A stretch of 64,000 nt of DNA from Pohlia nutans (lineage: Eukaryota > Streptophyta > Bryopsida > Bryales > Mniaceae). Below are positions 33,805 to 46,484 of the stretch, one piece after another. Both the position numbers and the translations under genes were made by a program. The stretch's first letter is position 1. Each line of letters opens with the position of its first letter. The stretch covers positions 1,118,501 through 1,182,500 of the forward strand of contig CM040089.1 in the NCBI GenBank assembly GCA_022496805.1. The letters are read 5' to 3'. Below the pieces are notes generated by a model. The model searched no databases, was not told the origin of the DNA, and saw only the letters and a program-made list of their open reading frames with translations.

Positions 33805-36800
33805 TTAGGCCATTAATCTCTGCCGGTATTCACCAAGAGCCCATATAGGGAAAATGCATCGGTATGCAGAATAACTGATCATACAGTTCCTGTTGAATAC
33901 GCCCATGATTTCCTGCACAGAAGTGAGGTAATTGTCAACCAAAAGTAGCACAAACCAGTACACTGACCACTGCAGCAAAATTGGGAGCCTGTAATCAGGC
34001 CATACCAACAAAGTTCCAACTGCTACAAAGAGAGCATCAACTTCACGTCATTCTCATTCCCAACTAACGTTCAAATACCTGTTGGGGAAAATCTCCAGTC
34101 TCCATTTGCTCATTAATGAGTGATGTAGCTGCTCTATGCAATGGTTCAGGATTTCGCTCCCACTGTTAAGTCAGAAGAATGGAAAAAGAGTCAATAGCGA
34201 ACAAAACCATTCAGATCGTACCGATAAATCAACAGAAATTCAGAATGTTCCTTAAAAAAGCAAAAGTACTAAGCCTAGGATCAGGAAAATCAAACAAAGT
34301 AATCGATTCTTGCAACCCACAAAGCATTTGAATTAGTCATAGAAGGACATGAGTTAGCATCCGTCAAAAGAAGCTTCAAACGTCCATGTACCTGTCCTGC
34401 AGCCATGAGGGTCAACATAGCCCATGATGTGTTCACAATGTGCGATTTCCCTCCAGGCAAATTAGAGTAGACCTACATCATCAAATGTGAAAATCATTGT
34501 CACTTTAAGAATCAGTTCTCTGAGGATGCACAGCTCATTTGGTGTCACAGTATCCAATCCTCTAATGCCAACTCTGGTTAGATTTCCAGTACAGCCCAAA
34601 CCGTAAAGGATTGACAAAAGAAAAACATGTAGAAAATTTCCACATTTCAAGAACAGCCGTCATATGACAATAGAAAATTCAACAACTCTGACCCAGCGCA
34701 CATGAGTGGTTCTCAAATATTAAAACCTTCTCCTCTTTCCCTAGTGTAAAATCCTTTGCTCAACTCCCCTCTAACACCATGACTAAAAGAGTTGGAGTGC
34801 AGTTACCTTGTCCTGACAGGATAGGTAGCTCTCTCCCCACCCACCATTAGGAAGCTGCTTCGACAGGAGGAATTTGCAAGCCATTCGAATATGGAATGAT
34901 GTTTCATAAGTTTGACCGGCAGCGATCAACCCCAACACACCAAACCATATTGCATACGTGAAACACACTGCCCAAGAACCATACCTACATCAATATAACC
35001 ACCCGTTAATGTTATAAAGCTGGCAGAACGTGCGTGCAAAATGTTCTTATCGATTACTACCTCTGTGCCATTAAAAGACCATGTTTTCCTCTGTAATGTA
35101 CGAAGGAAAACACAGCGTTTTAGTGAGACAGAGGGAGTACAAGTTAGCTCAGCTTTAGTGTCCTACACCGAACTGGTATATCCATGTACTCTCTTCAATT
35201 CAGAAACTGTGACAAGGGGTAAGTGGGCAGCTGTGAGGAGGAATCTTCTGTAGAACTAAACGGATCATACTAAGCCGACGCAGAAACAAGGTTGCTGTCC
35301 AAAAAAGCATCACAAAGCTGTTATGCACATAGGACACCAAGGTGTTGAAGATTCAGGGGCCAAAGCCAGGGTGTTAGCTATAAAAATCAGCTATAAACAG
35401 ATGACAGTCCAAAATCAGTACCCTACCCAGTACCAAAATTGAAACAATGTATAATTCAAAGAAGCATGAAAACAATAGTACATTACAAATTAAAAAACAA
35501 ACTACTAGATTCTTCCAAATCCATTTAGCACCAGAGATATTGCTTACCAGGAACCATCATCCTTTTGAATGCTTTCGATATATTTGCGAGCTCGAAAGAT
35601 GGACGAGGCAATTTCCTGAGTTCGGTGGTGAGGATACTGTTTCTGAAAAGCAGCTAGTGCTGTAATACAGGCTGAGGTGCATTCGACATATCTATGAGAC
35701 AAGAAGCGTTTTCAGGATCTCTTTAAAAACACGATGCAGAAGCCAAGGCAACAGCACTATTCAGATGTAATTTGATTATAAAAAACCCAACGACGTTGAA
35801 GTGGAATATAAGAAAGTACAATAACGGGAACTTACGAGTAGTCAATGACAATGTCTCCAAAGGTCTCAGCAGGATTGATTAACTGAAAGAAAAAATAAAA
35901 TAAAAAGATCAGAAGAATGCGCAATAAGTAATGTGCACTTGTGTCTATTGGTTTGAGAAAACCACATCTATGAAACTGCATCAAGAGTGTAAGCTAACAG
36001 GCTTAGCATCTCCAGCGACACCCGACAAGAGTAGGACTAATAAGGCATTAGAATTACCTCGAGCCAAGGATAAGATCTTGTGTTTTCATATGTGGCAGAC
36101 CCTCCATCTGCATTCTGAAGATAACTTCATATGTAAGCAACATTGCTTCACAAATGACTCTTCGGAACTAATTCTGTTCTAACTGCTGGGATCCGTATAC
36201 GTATTATAAGAGGTGCATCCAAGTAAACATATACAGGGTGGTCATAACATTAACCCCTAAATGCCCACAGCCCTCTCCAGATTGGGCAGTTTTGCAAAGA
36301 TGCATTATAAAATGCAACTACAAGGGATATTTTGAACTTGATGTATGAATAAAAGTTGTACAGTATGAATTGAATTGTAGATTCTATCCATGTGGTTAGA
36401 TCTATGATTACTATCACCAATATTTTTGTATAAATTTTGAAACTTGAAATTCAAAATTAGTTTGTAATTCGATTACGAACAAGATATTGACAATTTGTAC
36501 CTGAAATTTGTTATGATGAGTTGAAATGTAATACTTTAAGTGTTGTGATTTTTGGAGATTTTTTGGTTGCTTAATTCTATGAGTTGACTTTTTCAAGAGC
36601 ACTTTTGAACACTTTTGAACTAAGATTTTAGAACTTTTTGGTTAATCACTGCAACATGAAATGAGGCATAAAAATTTCACAACTCATCCTCTTTCTAATC
36701 GGATCACACATGCATAAAGTTATCTTCCCATAAAATCTATAGTAAAAAATCCACACTACAAAAAATGCATGATGGATGAGAAAAATTGGGTGAAATCTGT

Positions 36801-39800
36801 ACATCGTCCAAAAAATGGACGCCTGGGCAGTTGGGGGTTAAGACTTGCACACAAACTACGTTAAGTTTACGATTTCCACAATAATTAGATTAGCCAAGAG
36901 CTCGCGCATGAACAGCTTACTTGATAGGACAGGATGACGTTCACAGCCTCATACAAGCGCTCTGCTGATATTCGATCCCCGACTAACTCTTTTGGCAAGT
37001 TTGCCAAGACCAGCGTTGCCTGCATGCAATGCCCAGATTATCACATGTTGGCTCATCAAGCAGGCATATACGAGGATAAGAAAAAAGTACACTAGTTTAC
37101 ACACTTGGAGATATTTACTTCAACAAGCAGAAACCCCAGCTATCACATCCATGTCACAAGTATGAAGCTATCATCAGAAACAAAAGTCAGGGTAATTTGC
37201 AAACCTTTAGGCCCTCAGAGGAGCAGTCAGAGATAGGCCAGCCGTGGTCCCTTGAAGAAAAAGGCCAGGCACCTTTAGAGATATGACGGTACCAGTAGGC
37301 CATATCCCCTGGAGAATCTTCTCTGACCTTCACAGTCCATATATTCAGTCTCTATGAGTGCAGAGAATACTAACATATGAATCTAAAGCACAGTAAATAG
37401 CCCATTTAAAAGTAAACAATTTATTTGATAGCCACTTCTATAATTTGAGATACAATAACACATACGAAGAGTAACCAAAGAATTTCATCAGAATGTGATT
37501 CAAACTATACAGTTGTGAACAGGCACTGACTTGCACCACTCCCTACTAACTAGAGTCTGGAGGAGTCATAACAGAAAGGCAGACATCGGCCTGAATCAAG
37601 CGGTCTTGTATTAACCGGCGAATCGCAACTTGCTCGTAGTCCACCATTTGCATGCATTAGGGTATCTAGAATGTGAACTGAGTCAACCGGCAATTCCGAT
37701 AAAAAAACCAGTGAAGCCAGACGTAATTTAAGCTAGAAACATGATGGTGAGATATGTACCTGACTAGTATCAATGTATGAGTTTGCCTTCTTGAGCATAC
37801 TCCCACATTCATCTGGAAGCTTTGTGGCAGCCAACGCTTGCACTGCGAAGGATGTGTCCCAAAGTTGACTTCCATTATAACCCTGCCATGGAGGTCCGGC
37901 ACAAACCACAAGTAAGAAAGCAAGATACCTGGAAGCGTGCAGCCCTCGTCCTTGTAGAAATCAGTGTTATTAATCACGCTAATTCAAACTATCGTATTGA
38001 CTCGTTCACAGGACATGAAAGAAAATGAGGAAGATTCAATAAATTGGTCAACTTCTTCCAGGAATTATTGCCAAAGGCTTCTGAATTGGAACTTTCATGT
38101 AAATTGAGCAAATGGATATGTCAATGAATAGAAGTACCTGCATCTTCATGCCATCTTCAGCCACCCACAGATAATCAACAACCCGCGCCAAATGCAACTT
38201 GAAGGCATCTGAGTTTGGGTCCTCTATCCAGCAGCACAGCATATTCATAACCTGCACAGAAAATGAAAAGTTGAATTCATTTTTCACTATAGATGCTGAA
38301 ACAAAATGTTTCTGATTTGGATTGCTAGATTAAGATAATAAGGAAATAATAGATCATTTTAGTGCTAAATTCATATCTAGCAGCTTCAACCTGCAGACCG
38401 CATTCTCTTAAGAGCCCTATAGGAAGATACTCATAAGCAGAGCAGTGGCCTAGACCAATCATACGACATACAAAATGTTCACTAGATATTGACCTTATTC
38501 ACAGGACCAATACATAAATAGCGGGTATTCTCATCCTCGTAGTGGATGTGCTCCATCGTGTGAGCCAGCGCTTTTTCCCGGAAGAGGGAGCCAGGCCAAC
38601 TAGTCAAGACTGGCTCCACAACCTTATGCAATGTTCCCCACAACACGTCCTGTACCCATGGGTGAGGGTAATACAGATCTTCCTGCACACAAAGTACACT
38701 TCATGCGATCAAGATAACTCGGATGCACTTTTATTGAACTACATCAAATTCTAGTGCTTGATGTATATTCACAGGACCAATACATAAATAGCGGTAGATC
38801 AGGATTGAATCATCAACCCAGCTGTCCTGTCTATTAAATGGTCGCAGCAACAGCTGAACTCGGCCCCATTTCTTGAATCTACAAGAAATGGGAAGATCAA
38901 TCGCCGGACATGAGGAAATAGCCCCATGCTGGACAGCTGGTGAAAACGCAAGTACACGTACCTTCGCACATTGATTCCGAGCCAGGTCCCAATTTATCTC
39001 TGAATACTTCTGCACAAAGAGCTCTTCCCTGAGTGCCTTTACGAGTTCTGTGATTTTACCAGTAAACCGGTTGCCATAAATATAGGACATTGGGAGATAT
39101 ACCATGCGACAATGGCACCACATTCGACCTGCAATCACAAATACCAACACATAAATGAACAATTGGCACTTTCTTAGATCTCTTTTTGTTGAGAGCGCTC
39201 TTTGACTACCACTATTTCTCTGATTGTGCCTGGAATCGGCATTCAAATCTTTCCGGGGTGACGCAAATTGTAAAATTCAGATAAAATATAAATAAATAAG
39301 AGTAGACAGGAAAGTCAAGCGAATATCTTAAGACCTTTAAATTCTATGTACCTGGATGTAAGGGAAGAAAGTAAGGGAGCATCCAAATTTCAGGAGGCAG
39401 GGGATTGTTGCCTGACCAATCAAATACTCCGAGAAGCTGCCATCAGAAAGGGCAAAGGTTACAAGCAATTCAATACCTTATAATCCAAACAGGTCGATAA
39501 CTCCACCAATGTCAGTTGTGAATAGAGTGTGAGTTTACATCTCTTATTTTCTGGAGTCAGCACATGATGCAAAAACTTGATTGGTCATATAAGCATGCAG
39601 TAGGAATATAAGAATTAGAGGTTGAACATTACGGAAAGCCAAAACTTGCCCCAGGAGGTGATATAAGTAGCACCGCCATGCTCGTGGATCCAGTTCCGCC
39701 CTCGCTGTAGGGCATTATATTCGCCCCCATCAGGCCCATCACCAAGAATCCGCAATGTGACATACGTCAGTACAGAGCCAAACATGGTACTGTGTCCCTC

Positions 39801-41624
39801 GATGTGCAATCCCCAACCTCCATCCTTGTTCTGCAATTAGATACAGCTGATGATGTCAATAAAGGCTCTAACTCGGTAAAAAAAAGTCCACAACGCATTG
39901 TAAAATGCCAGGCAACAAAAAAGAATTCTTGAAACAACAAAACCACTACAAAACAACTGCAAGCTTAAAACTTTCCGGATATTTTCAGCTCTAATAAGAC
40001 AAAAGGCTTGCCAATGTAAACCAGGACTGGAAAGACAGCTGCAAAAGTACGAATCAAGAACCTGATGATTGTAAAGGTAGCGACGCATTTCTTTCTGATG
40101 AGCTGGAGTTAAGACAGTGTTGAGTGACCCCGTGACATACAGCACAATAACCTGTCACACAATTATCAGCATCAATTTGTATGCATGAGCCAAATTCTGG
40201 AACAAAATCAGCTCAGGACGAGGGAAACAATCTCCTGAGCAGCACTCCACCCCAATTCCCAAGTACCAGAAAGAGAACTTCACCACTGCGGTAATATGAG
40301 GTCCATTTAGTTCCTTACATGACGACAATGTCTGTTGAACCCGGGAAGTCACTGTCAAGAATTTAGATAACTATGAGAGAACAAATATAGGGTGTCTTTT
40401 ATTCATTTGAGATAAAAATTATAAATTTATAGAAGTAATATAGGGTGTTTTAAAACCAATTTGGGAATATTTTAGGAATATTCCTGAAATATATATGAAA
40501 TATATCTTAAATATATTATAAATAATATAATATTCCAATTATTTCATAGCCCCCATTAAATACCCTTTGTTCACTCATATGTACCTAAAATTTACACTAA
40601 GTGACTTCCCCGAGCTGTTGACAGCCCTTCCAAGGTTACGAGTGCAAATGAAGCGATATGATCAAACAATAAAGAGGGCGAGATTGTTGAACATGATGAT
40701 AAACGGATTACCAGGCTAGGCATGAGGAACATGGGACCTCCATAATCACCAGGCCAGTGACCATCATGCGCTTGGATAGTCGAGTAGAATCGCAACGCTC
40801 GCCGGAGCGTCGTGGTGACGGTCTCTTCAGTGAGATCAGCGCGGTTCTCAATCTTCAATTGTGCTGGGAGCTCAGAAAGCGAATTTTCCTTCGCAAACTG
40901 GATCAATAAAAAACAAAAAACAAAAAAACAATTCTCCGTGTTATGACATACATTGTGGGAAGACAGTCGCCCAATGATAACTGAACAGTCTTTTTCTTCA
41001 AAGCCCGCAACAACCTTAGGGGATGACGTGCATATGAACTGATTGTTCCAGCTCCTCTGCAATCGTTCTTTAGATTGTTCTGGCCCTCACTTAAAGTACA
41101 AAAAGAAAGCATCCCCTGAAATAATCAACTTTCACGATTTCTTCATCTACGTCGCTCGATGTCAATTCTCTATTACTCTCTTGCTCCATGAGGTATCGGG
41201 GATCTCAATCGCAATGCAGGCGAGATTTCTCGACATTTCCAGCAATTAGGCGAATCTTGAATTGCAAGTTATGTGACAACAAGGACACGCAATGCTCCAC
41301 GCATACTCAATCGTAAAAACTGTCTGCTAAACCCTAGCAAACAATCCGTAGAGTAGACGCTATCGTTCGATATGAAGCAATCAGATAGAAAGAGTAGTTC
41401 GTGAAAACACACAAAGATGATCAAACCTGCAAGCGCATGAGCAGGTCACTGCTGTGCCGCTGCTCGAACCGATTCTCCGCGAACGCGGCGCGCGCCTTGT
41501 CCACGGCCACGCGCTCCGCTGCATCGCCGGCGTGCTCATCGAACTCCCACACCTGGCGCCCCCCGAAGTGGTTCAAACTGCGCAACCATGGGCCGCCGCC
41601 CTCCGCAACCTTCAACCTCCACAT
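33805..41624 (-). CDS. CAS1: Cycloartenol synthase (oxidosqualene cyclase)
   Basis: Cyclises 2,3-oxidosqualene to cycloartenol, the first committed step of plant sterol synthesis, at the ER. Eighteen exons with consistent phases encode 756 residues, the usual family length: 41624-41427, 40897-40712, 40151-40062, 39830-39633, 39436-39352, 39128-38962, 38682-38494, 38251-38138, 37882-37760, 37327-37205, 37019-36921, 36114-36058, 35882-35836, 35691-35548, 34984-34807, 34472-34392, 34162-34079, 33912-33805. Seen: start [24 protein letters not shown], several QW-type repeats ([26 protein letters not shown]), and the acid motif as DCSSE rather than the usual DCTAE. Tyr411, His478 and Ile482 match the three residues that favour cycloartenol over lanosterol in the Arabidopsis enzyme. 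One intron carries a TTAA-type MITE. The gene looks intact. The symbol is by family resemblance. Confidence 0.95.
36250..36841. mobile_element. TTAA-type MITE, family B copy 3, in cycloartenol synthase intron 11
   Basis: The ends are TTAA-CCCCTAAATGCCC (36250) and GGGCAGTTGGGGG-TTAA (36838-36841). It lies between exon 12 (36058-36114) and exon 11 (from 36921). The rest of the gene's introns are far shorter, so the insertion accounts for most of this one. Confidence 0.85.
38767..38794. repeat. Exact 28-bp echo of the end of exon 7 inside intron 6
   Basis: It is identical to 38497-38524, which encodes RYLCIGPVN at the 3' end of exon 7. The copy sits 85 bases upstream of exon 7 in transcription order. 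It marks either a small tandem duplication or a repair scar. It also borders the segment that was copied to 51.9 kb. Confidence 0.9.
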
Positions 41625-41686
41625 GGTAATGCAGCCCCTTGCTTAATCCCTCCAATCGAGCAATGCGAGACACAAACGAATGCAGG

Positions 41687-41704
41687 AGCAGCAGCAGCAG
41701 CAGC
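41687..41704. repeat. CAG/CTG microsatellite upstream of the cycloartenol synthase ATG
   Basis: Six AGC units, 63 bases before the start codon in transcription order and probably in the 5' leader. ORFs on the plus strand through here (41454-41900) are shadows of exon 1 and the leader. Confidence 0.8.
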
Positions 41705-42294
41705 ATTCCTCGTTTGTGCTCAAACTATTATGAACATTGTGCGCGTCGCCGAAGACGGACAGAGCACCTGCAAAGCCTGTCAACAATGGAGACGAATGCG
41801 GAACGCAATGACTTATCCTACGTCATTGATGGTCAGTTTCGACATAAATGAATCCTTTATATCAATAAGTGCCACATGTCGTCCTGTTATTGGTTTATAG
41901 TTACGTGGACATCTCAACATCTGATGTGGAAGTACAATTTCGCACCCGGATGACCCTCGTGTCCGGTAGTGTAGATATCGAAGCACTGCTTCTCCTTCCT
42001 TTCCCCCATCTCTTTATCTTTCTGTGTCATTTATTTACTGTGTTTGTTGACACCAGAGCTTTTTCTTTTTCTTTATATTATCTTGCTTAGGAGACGGTCT
42101 AATTCTGGGTCAAGAACATCAGGAACTTCAAGGCATGTGAATATGGTGCCATGATGGTGCATTGAAATGCAATTAAGATAATTTGGTGCCAACCTCCATA
42201 CCAACTTAGTATGAATAAAATGATACTAAAATGACCTGTTTGCGGCCTTTGGTGTTAAAATGGCACCAAAATAGTGTGGCCCAACTTTTCTGAC

Positions 42295-42657
42295 GGGCCG
42301 CTTCACACTATGGCCGAAGGTCGAGAGGCCGTCAAATTTCACCAATCGGATTGCAAGAAACCAAGAGTTTGGCCTCTCGATCCTTCACACTAGAGGCCAA
42401 AGTCCAAAGGTCGTCGCCCTCCAAAATGCTTACATGGCAACACTTTTTGACCAAGGTGACAGCCTCTCGAAAGGAAGTTTGGGTCGGACGGGAATGGAAA
42501 CCCAAACTATGGTCGAGAGGCCGTCGATTTCTTTTCATAAAAAATAAAAACTATATTTTATTGCCTATTTTCAGTAGATTTCTTTAGACTCTCAACAAAG
42601 TTTGGCCACTCAATCCTACGGCCTCTCGACTTGGATGGCCATAGTGTGAAGCGGCCC
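42295..42657. mobile_element. MITE with perfect 21-bp inverted termini
   Basis: It begins GGGCCGCTTCACACTATGGC and ends with its exact inverse. The interior holds several GGTCGAGAGGCCGTC / GGCCTCTCGA blocks in both orientations as subterminal repeats. The flanks CTTTTCTGA and CTTTACTTA are similar over 9 bases with two mismatches, a possible decayed target duplication. The superfamily is uncertain (hAT- or Mutator-like). Confidence 0.8.
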
Positions 42658-42859
42658 CTTTACTTAGCCTTCACGTAATGTGTTTTTTTAATATTAACCC
42701 TAATTTAGAAAAAAAAAGTATTTTTTTAGTTTTAACCTCAAAATATAGAAATAATTTTATAGTATATTTTATACAATATTTTATATATTCATATAATCTA
42801 TATTCGTGTATTTTGTATATTATAATTTACATCTTGAACAGGCATGAATTTTACTTTCA

Positions 42860-43645
42860 TTTGTGCACTCCAAATAGTTGTAAGGTATGGAAGAGTTTGG
42901 TGATCTCTCAATTAGAACCTTTATTAAGTATGAAATCTTAAATTCAAGAATAGATAGATAGATAGATAGATAGATAGAAACTCTGGCCCTCTTTCGAGGT
43001 CGGCATGAATAAAGTGTTTGTTTGTAATGACAATGAGCCAATACCCACCGAACAAAGGGTCATTGGAGCAAAACTACTCTCCCCTACCGGGAAAAGGGGA
43101 ATCCAACACCTTCTTGAAAAGATGCCAGTTGATCTAAACTCAACAAAACCCGGGGGTCACCATTTGTGTAATTTGGGATACACGTGCATATAAAAGGGAT
43201 TAAATGGGAGCTATCACATAATTAGAATATTTTAGGTATATTTTGAAATATTCTATGTATGTTCCAACTATATTCTTTAATTATTCCTTATTTGAATTAT
43301 AAGCATCCTATATTACATCTAAAATTTTATAATTAGGTAGAAATTTTACCTCCAGATAAATAAAATGGACCCTATATTTCAACTCACTTAGTTTTCTAAT
43401 TGATCGATAGTGCCCACCTAGCAAGGAAAAAAAATTGGCCGTCAAGAAAAGAGGCCAAAAAATTAATCTTTGAGTTTAGAGATTACCAAGCTCTTTCATA
43501 TTTAATAAATGTTCCAATTCAGAGACCACCGAGCTCTTCTATACCTTATAACTATTTGGAGTGCACGAATAAGAGGATATATTAAAGCAAAATCCAAGGT
43601 ATCTTATTCAAACTCAAGGTGACTTTACGAATAACTCTAATATCT
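42860..43645. mobile_element. Family J MITE copy 2, decayed and interrupted
   Basis: The left arm TGCACTCCAAATAGTTGTAAGG (42865 on, split here by position) and the right arm near 43470-43645, ending GACTTTACGAATAACTCT, match the arms of 20331-20649. Between them sit the SINE-like copy and other sequence. The left outer end is not recognisable. Confidence 0.55.
42955..43110 (-). repeat. SINE-like repeat, copy 3, nested in a MITE
   Basis: On the minus strand: GGTAGGGGAGAGTAG, CCCTTTGTTCGGTGGG, ACACTTTATTCATGCC, GAGTTT, then about six TATC units. It lies between the two arms of a family-J element. Confidence 0.65.
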
Positions 43646-43883
43646 TCGTCTACATTTTTACCTTTAAAGGTCCCTTGAAAATAGAAGATACATTGGCATA
43701 TATTTGACATTTGTTGTAAATAGAAAGTTCTGAATTGAGTCCTCGATAGTTCATTAAAACCATGTAGACATAAATTTTAACTTCACTTTTGATGTTAAAC
43801 GGCATAGGAGGTCTAGAACCATTCAAAATTCAATGGAAGGCTATACAATATTGGTCGGAATGGGCTCTTTGGACTTTTAAGGA

Positions 43884-44460
43884 TTAACCCCTAACTGCCC
43901 AACTATGCATATTTTGCACGATGTACAGATTTCATCCGCAGTTTCTCATCCGTCTTGCACTTTTTGTAGTGTGATTTTTTTATTGAATTTTTTATAGGAA
44001 GTTAGCTTCATGTATGTGTGATCCGATCAAAAAGGAAACAATTTCTGAAAAAATTATGCCCCATTTCGTGTTGCAATGTTTCACCCAAAATTTTGAAGAT
44101 TTTAGTCTTAAAGTGTTCTTGAAAAAATAAACTCATAAAATCAAGCATCCAAAAAATCTCCAAAAATCACTACACCTAGAGTACTACATTATAACCCATC
44201 ACAACAAATTCCATCCCCATACTGTCAATATCTTATTCGTAGTCGAATTACAAAATATTTTTTTATTTTATGTTTCAAAATTTATAGAAAAATATTAGTG
44301 ATAGCAATCAGAGATCTAACCGTATAGATCGAATCTAAATTTCAAAATGTATAACTTTTATTCATACATCAAGTTCCAAATATTCATGTTAGTTGCATTT
44401 TATAATGCATCTTTGCAAAACTGCCCAAACTGGACATAGGTGAGGACGTTTAGGGGTTAA
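43884..44460. mobile_element. TTAA-type MITE, family B copy 4
   Basis: The ends are TTAA-CCCCTAACTGCCC (43884) and GGACGTTTAGGGG-TTAA (44457-44460), with an intact duplication. It is inverted relative to 32378 and 36250 and in the same orientation as 2894. Confidence 0.85.
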
Positions 44461-46484
44461 ATGAGTAGTCAGTATTCATCCATATTTTACATGTGTCATC
44501 CAAACCATGGGCAAAAATAGTTTAATAATTTCATTGAAGATCGCAACTAGCACTCCCTAAAATTATTTAAAAAAAATTATTTGTCTCTTCTTTCCCAATT
44601 CATTATACAAAACGAGGTGTCATATCATTAACCCTTAAATATCAAGAGGGTCCTAGACGAGCAGCCCAAAGGAATAAAAATAAATAAAAGAACTGCCCCC
44701 AATAGTAGCCCCTTGAGTAACGTGAACAATCAATGAGAATTTGTCAAACCCTCTATGAATAGTGAATGGAGTGAATAGTGTCACTCCAAAACCCAAAAAA
44801 AAACAATGAGATTCTAGCTTTGTAATGAGCTCTGCCATTATGGATTTAAAATTTATTAAAAATAATAATTAATTTAGTATTGTTATTTTAAAAAAAAACA
44901 CTGTTGAACATCATTGGCCAACGCTGGCAGCTCCGGTATTCATCAAGATCTCAAGCTGCCCAACTCCTTCCCCTCCCTCTCTACCAATTTTCTTTCCAAT
45001 TTCTTTGAAATGGTTTGCAAAGGAAAAAAGACATCGGGCACGAATGAAAAATCTCAAAATTACGCTCCAAATCTAACCATTTTGTGACGGTCCACGCTAA
45101 AATTTTCCCTCATGCAATAATTGTTGAATATTGAAAATGGGCCCCCCAGCTTCGGAGTTGGACATTGCGGCCACAAGAGACACTCTTACAAACCAAATGG
45201 AAAATGTCATACAAGTATACACTAATTAAAAACCAGCTTGTGTTGGGACTTGGGACATAATTGTAGACATCAGAGAGTGAAAGTAAGCTTGCATTGGTTA
45301 TAGAGCATCCTCAATGGGGCTTCTAAAAAGGTCCAATATATTACGAAATATCTTTAAATATACATGGAATTAAATTATAATCTTTTATTTTTCATAGAAG
45401 CACATTCAAAAACTCATAGTGAATGTACAAGGAAATTTGGATTTGAACATTGTGTGATATAGAAAAATCTCATCAAATGTGTGCTAATTTAGAATGCCTT
45501 CAAAAAAAGGCTAAAGAGAGCCCTTTAAGTCCAAAACACAGCAAAACATGCCTCATTTGCCATGCCCTTGGCACTCTAAACAATACTTACACTAGATTTT
45601 AAGAGCCTCTAATTTTTTTAAAGTTAGCTAATTTTTAGTGGGATGTATCTTGGTCATCCAATGTCCAAATCAAGATTTATTAGGTCTATTATATTTATTT
45701 TTTAATGTGATTTTAATAATAGTAATTTAACTTTCTAATTCCATCTACATCAAAGATATATTGTTAACATGCCCTATTGTTTATAGGCCCCATTGAAGAT
45801 ACTCTAATCTCCTCACACACTTGTATTCCTACTTGAGTCAAGGCTACAATCAAGATTTTCTTTTTGACTACATTTTGCCAGATTTCTCTACAAAATATGA
45901 CATTTCTCTTAAAAAATAAGAAAATTTTGAATTTTCACGCCATATTCCCTCTATAATTTTATAATATTATTTTTTAAGATAGCCAGATCTTGTGAAGAAA
46001 AATACCGAAATATGAAGAAATTCTATCAAAATATGATTGTAAGCTTAAGATTTCCCCAAATACTCTTTCCCAATTTTTTTTACGTCGGCAGTTAGGCTTC
46101 AAGAAAAAAAAAAAAAAAAAAAACACAAGAAAAACGCTGCAATCCTCTGGACAGCATAATTATGCTTCTGTGCATATTCCCACTTGAATGTCAGTGCTCC
46201 ACTTGACTTGATTATGAGAGGAATAAGTGAGCTCTGATGAATACAACATCCTTTCTGCACGATCAATAAAACGGTTCTGAAAAGGATCCAGATTATCACA
46301 TCAGGCGTCGAAATGAATGCATCACCAAAAATGTGAGGAACACAATTATCTATCAACACCTGTAGCTAGAGCCCCAAGAAAGTCTAGAAAACATCCCGGT
46401 CACTAATAATCTGCTGTACATCGGCGCCTGTGCAATAGCAATTGTTTGCTTGGGTTTCTGAAAGGAGGAAGATGCATGGATGGA
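44461..46484. other. AT-rich intergenic DNA with one family-G left end
   Basis: TTAA-CCCTTAAATATCAAGAGG at 44628 matches the left end at 48930, but no matching right end was found, so the copy is truncated. A poly-A run near 46,103-46,123 may mark a retroposed end. No gene supported. Confidence 0.45.

Noticed and set aside
37327..37365. Longer exon 10 of the cyclase starting at an upstream acceptor
   Set aside because: It would insert about ten residues not found in the family between TSQ and VREDSPGD. The GAAG acceptor at 37327 gives the usual spacing.
33805..41624. Beta-amyrin or lanosterol synthase instead of cycloartenol synthase
   Set aside because: The motif is MWCHCR rather than MWCYCR, and His478/Ile482 follow the cycloartenol pattern.
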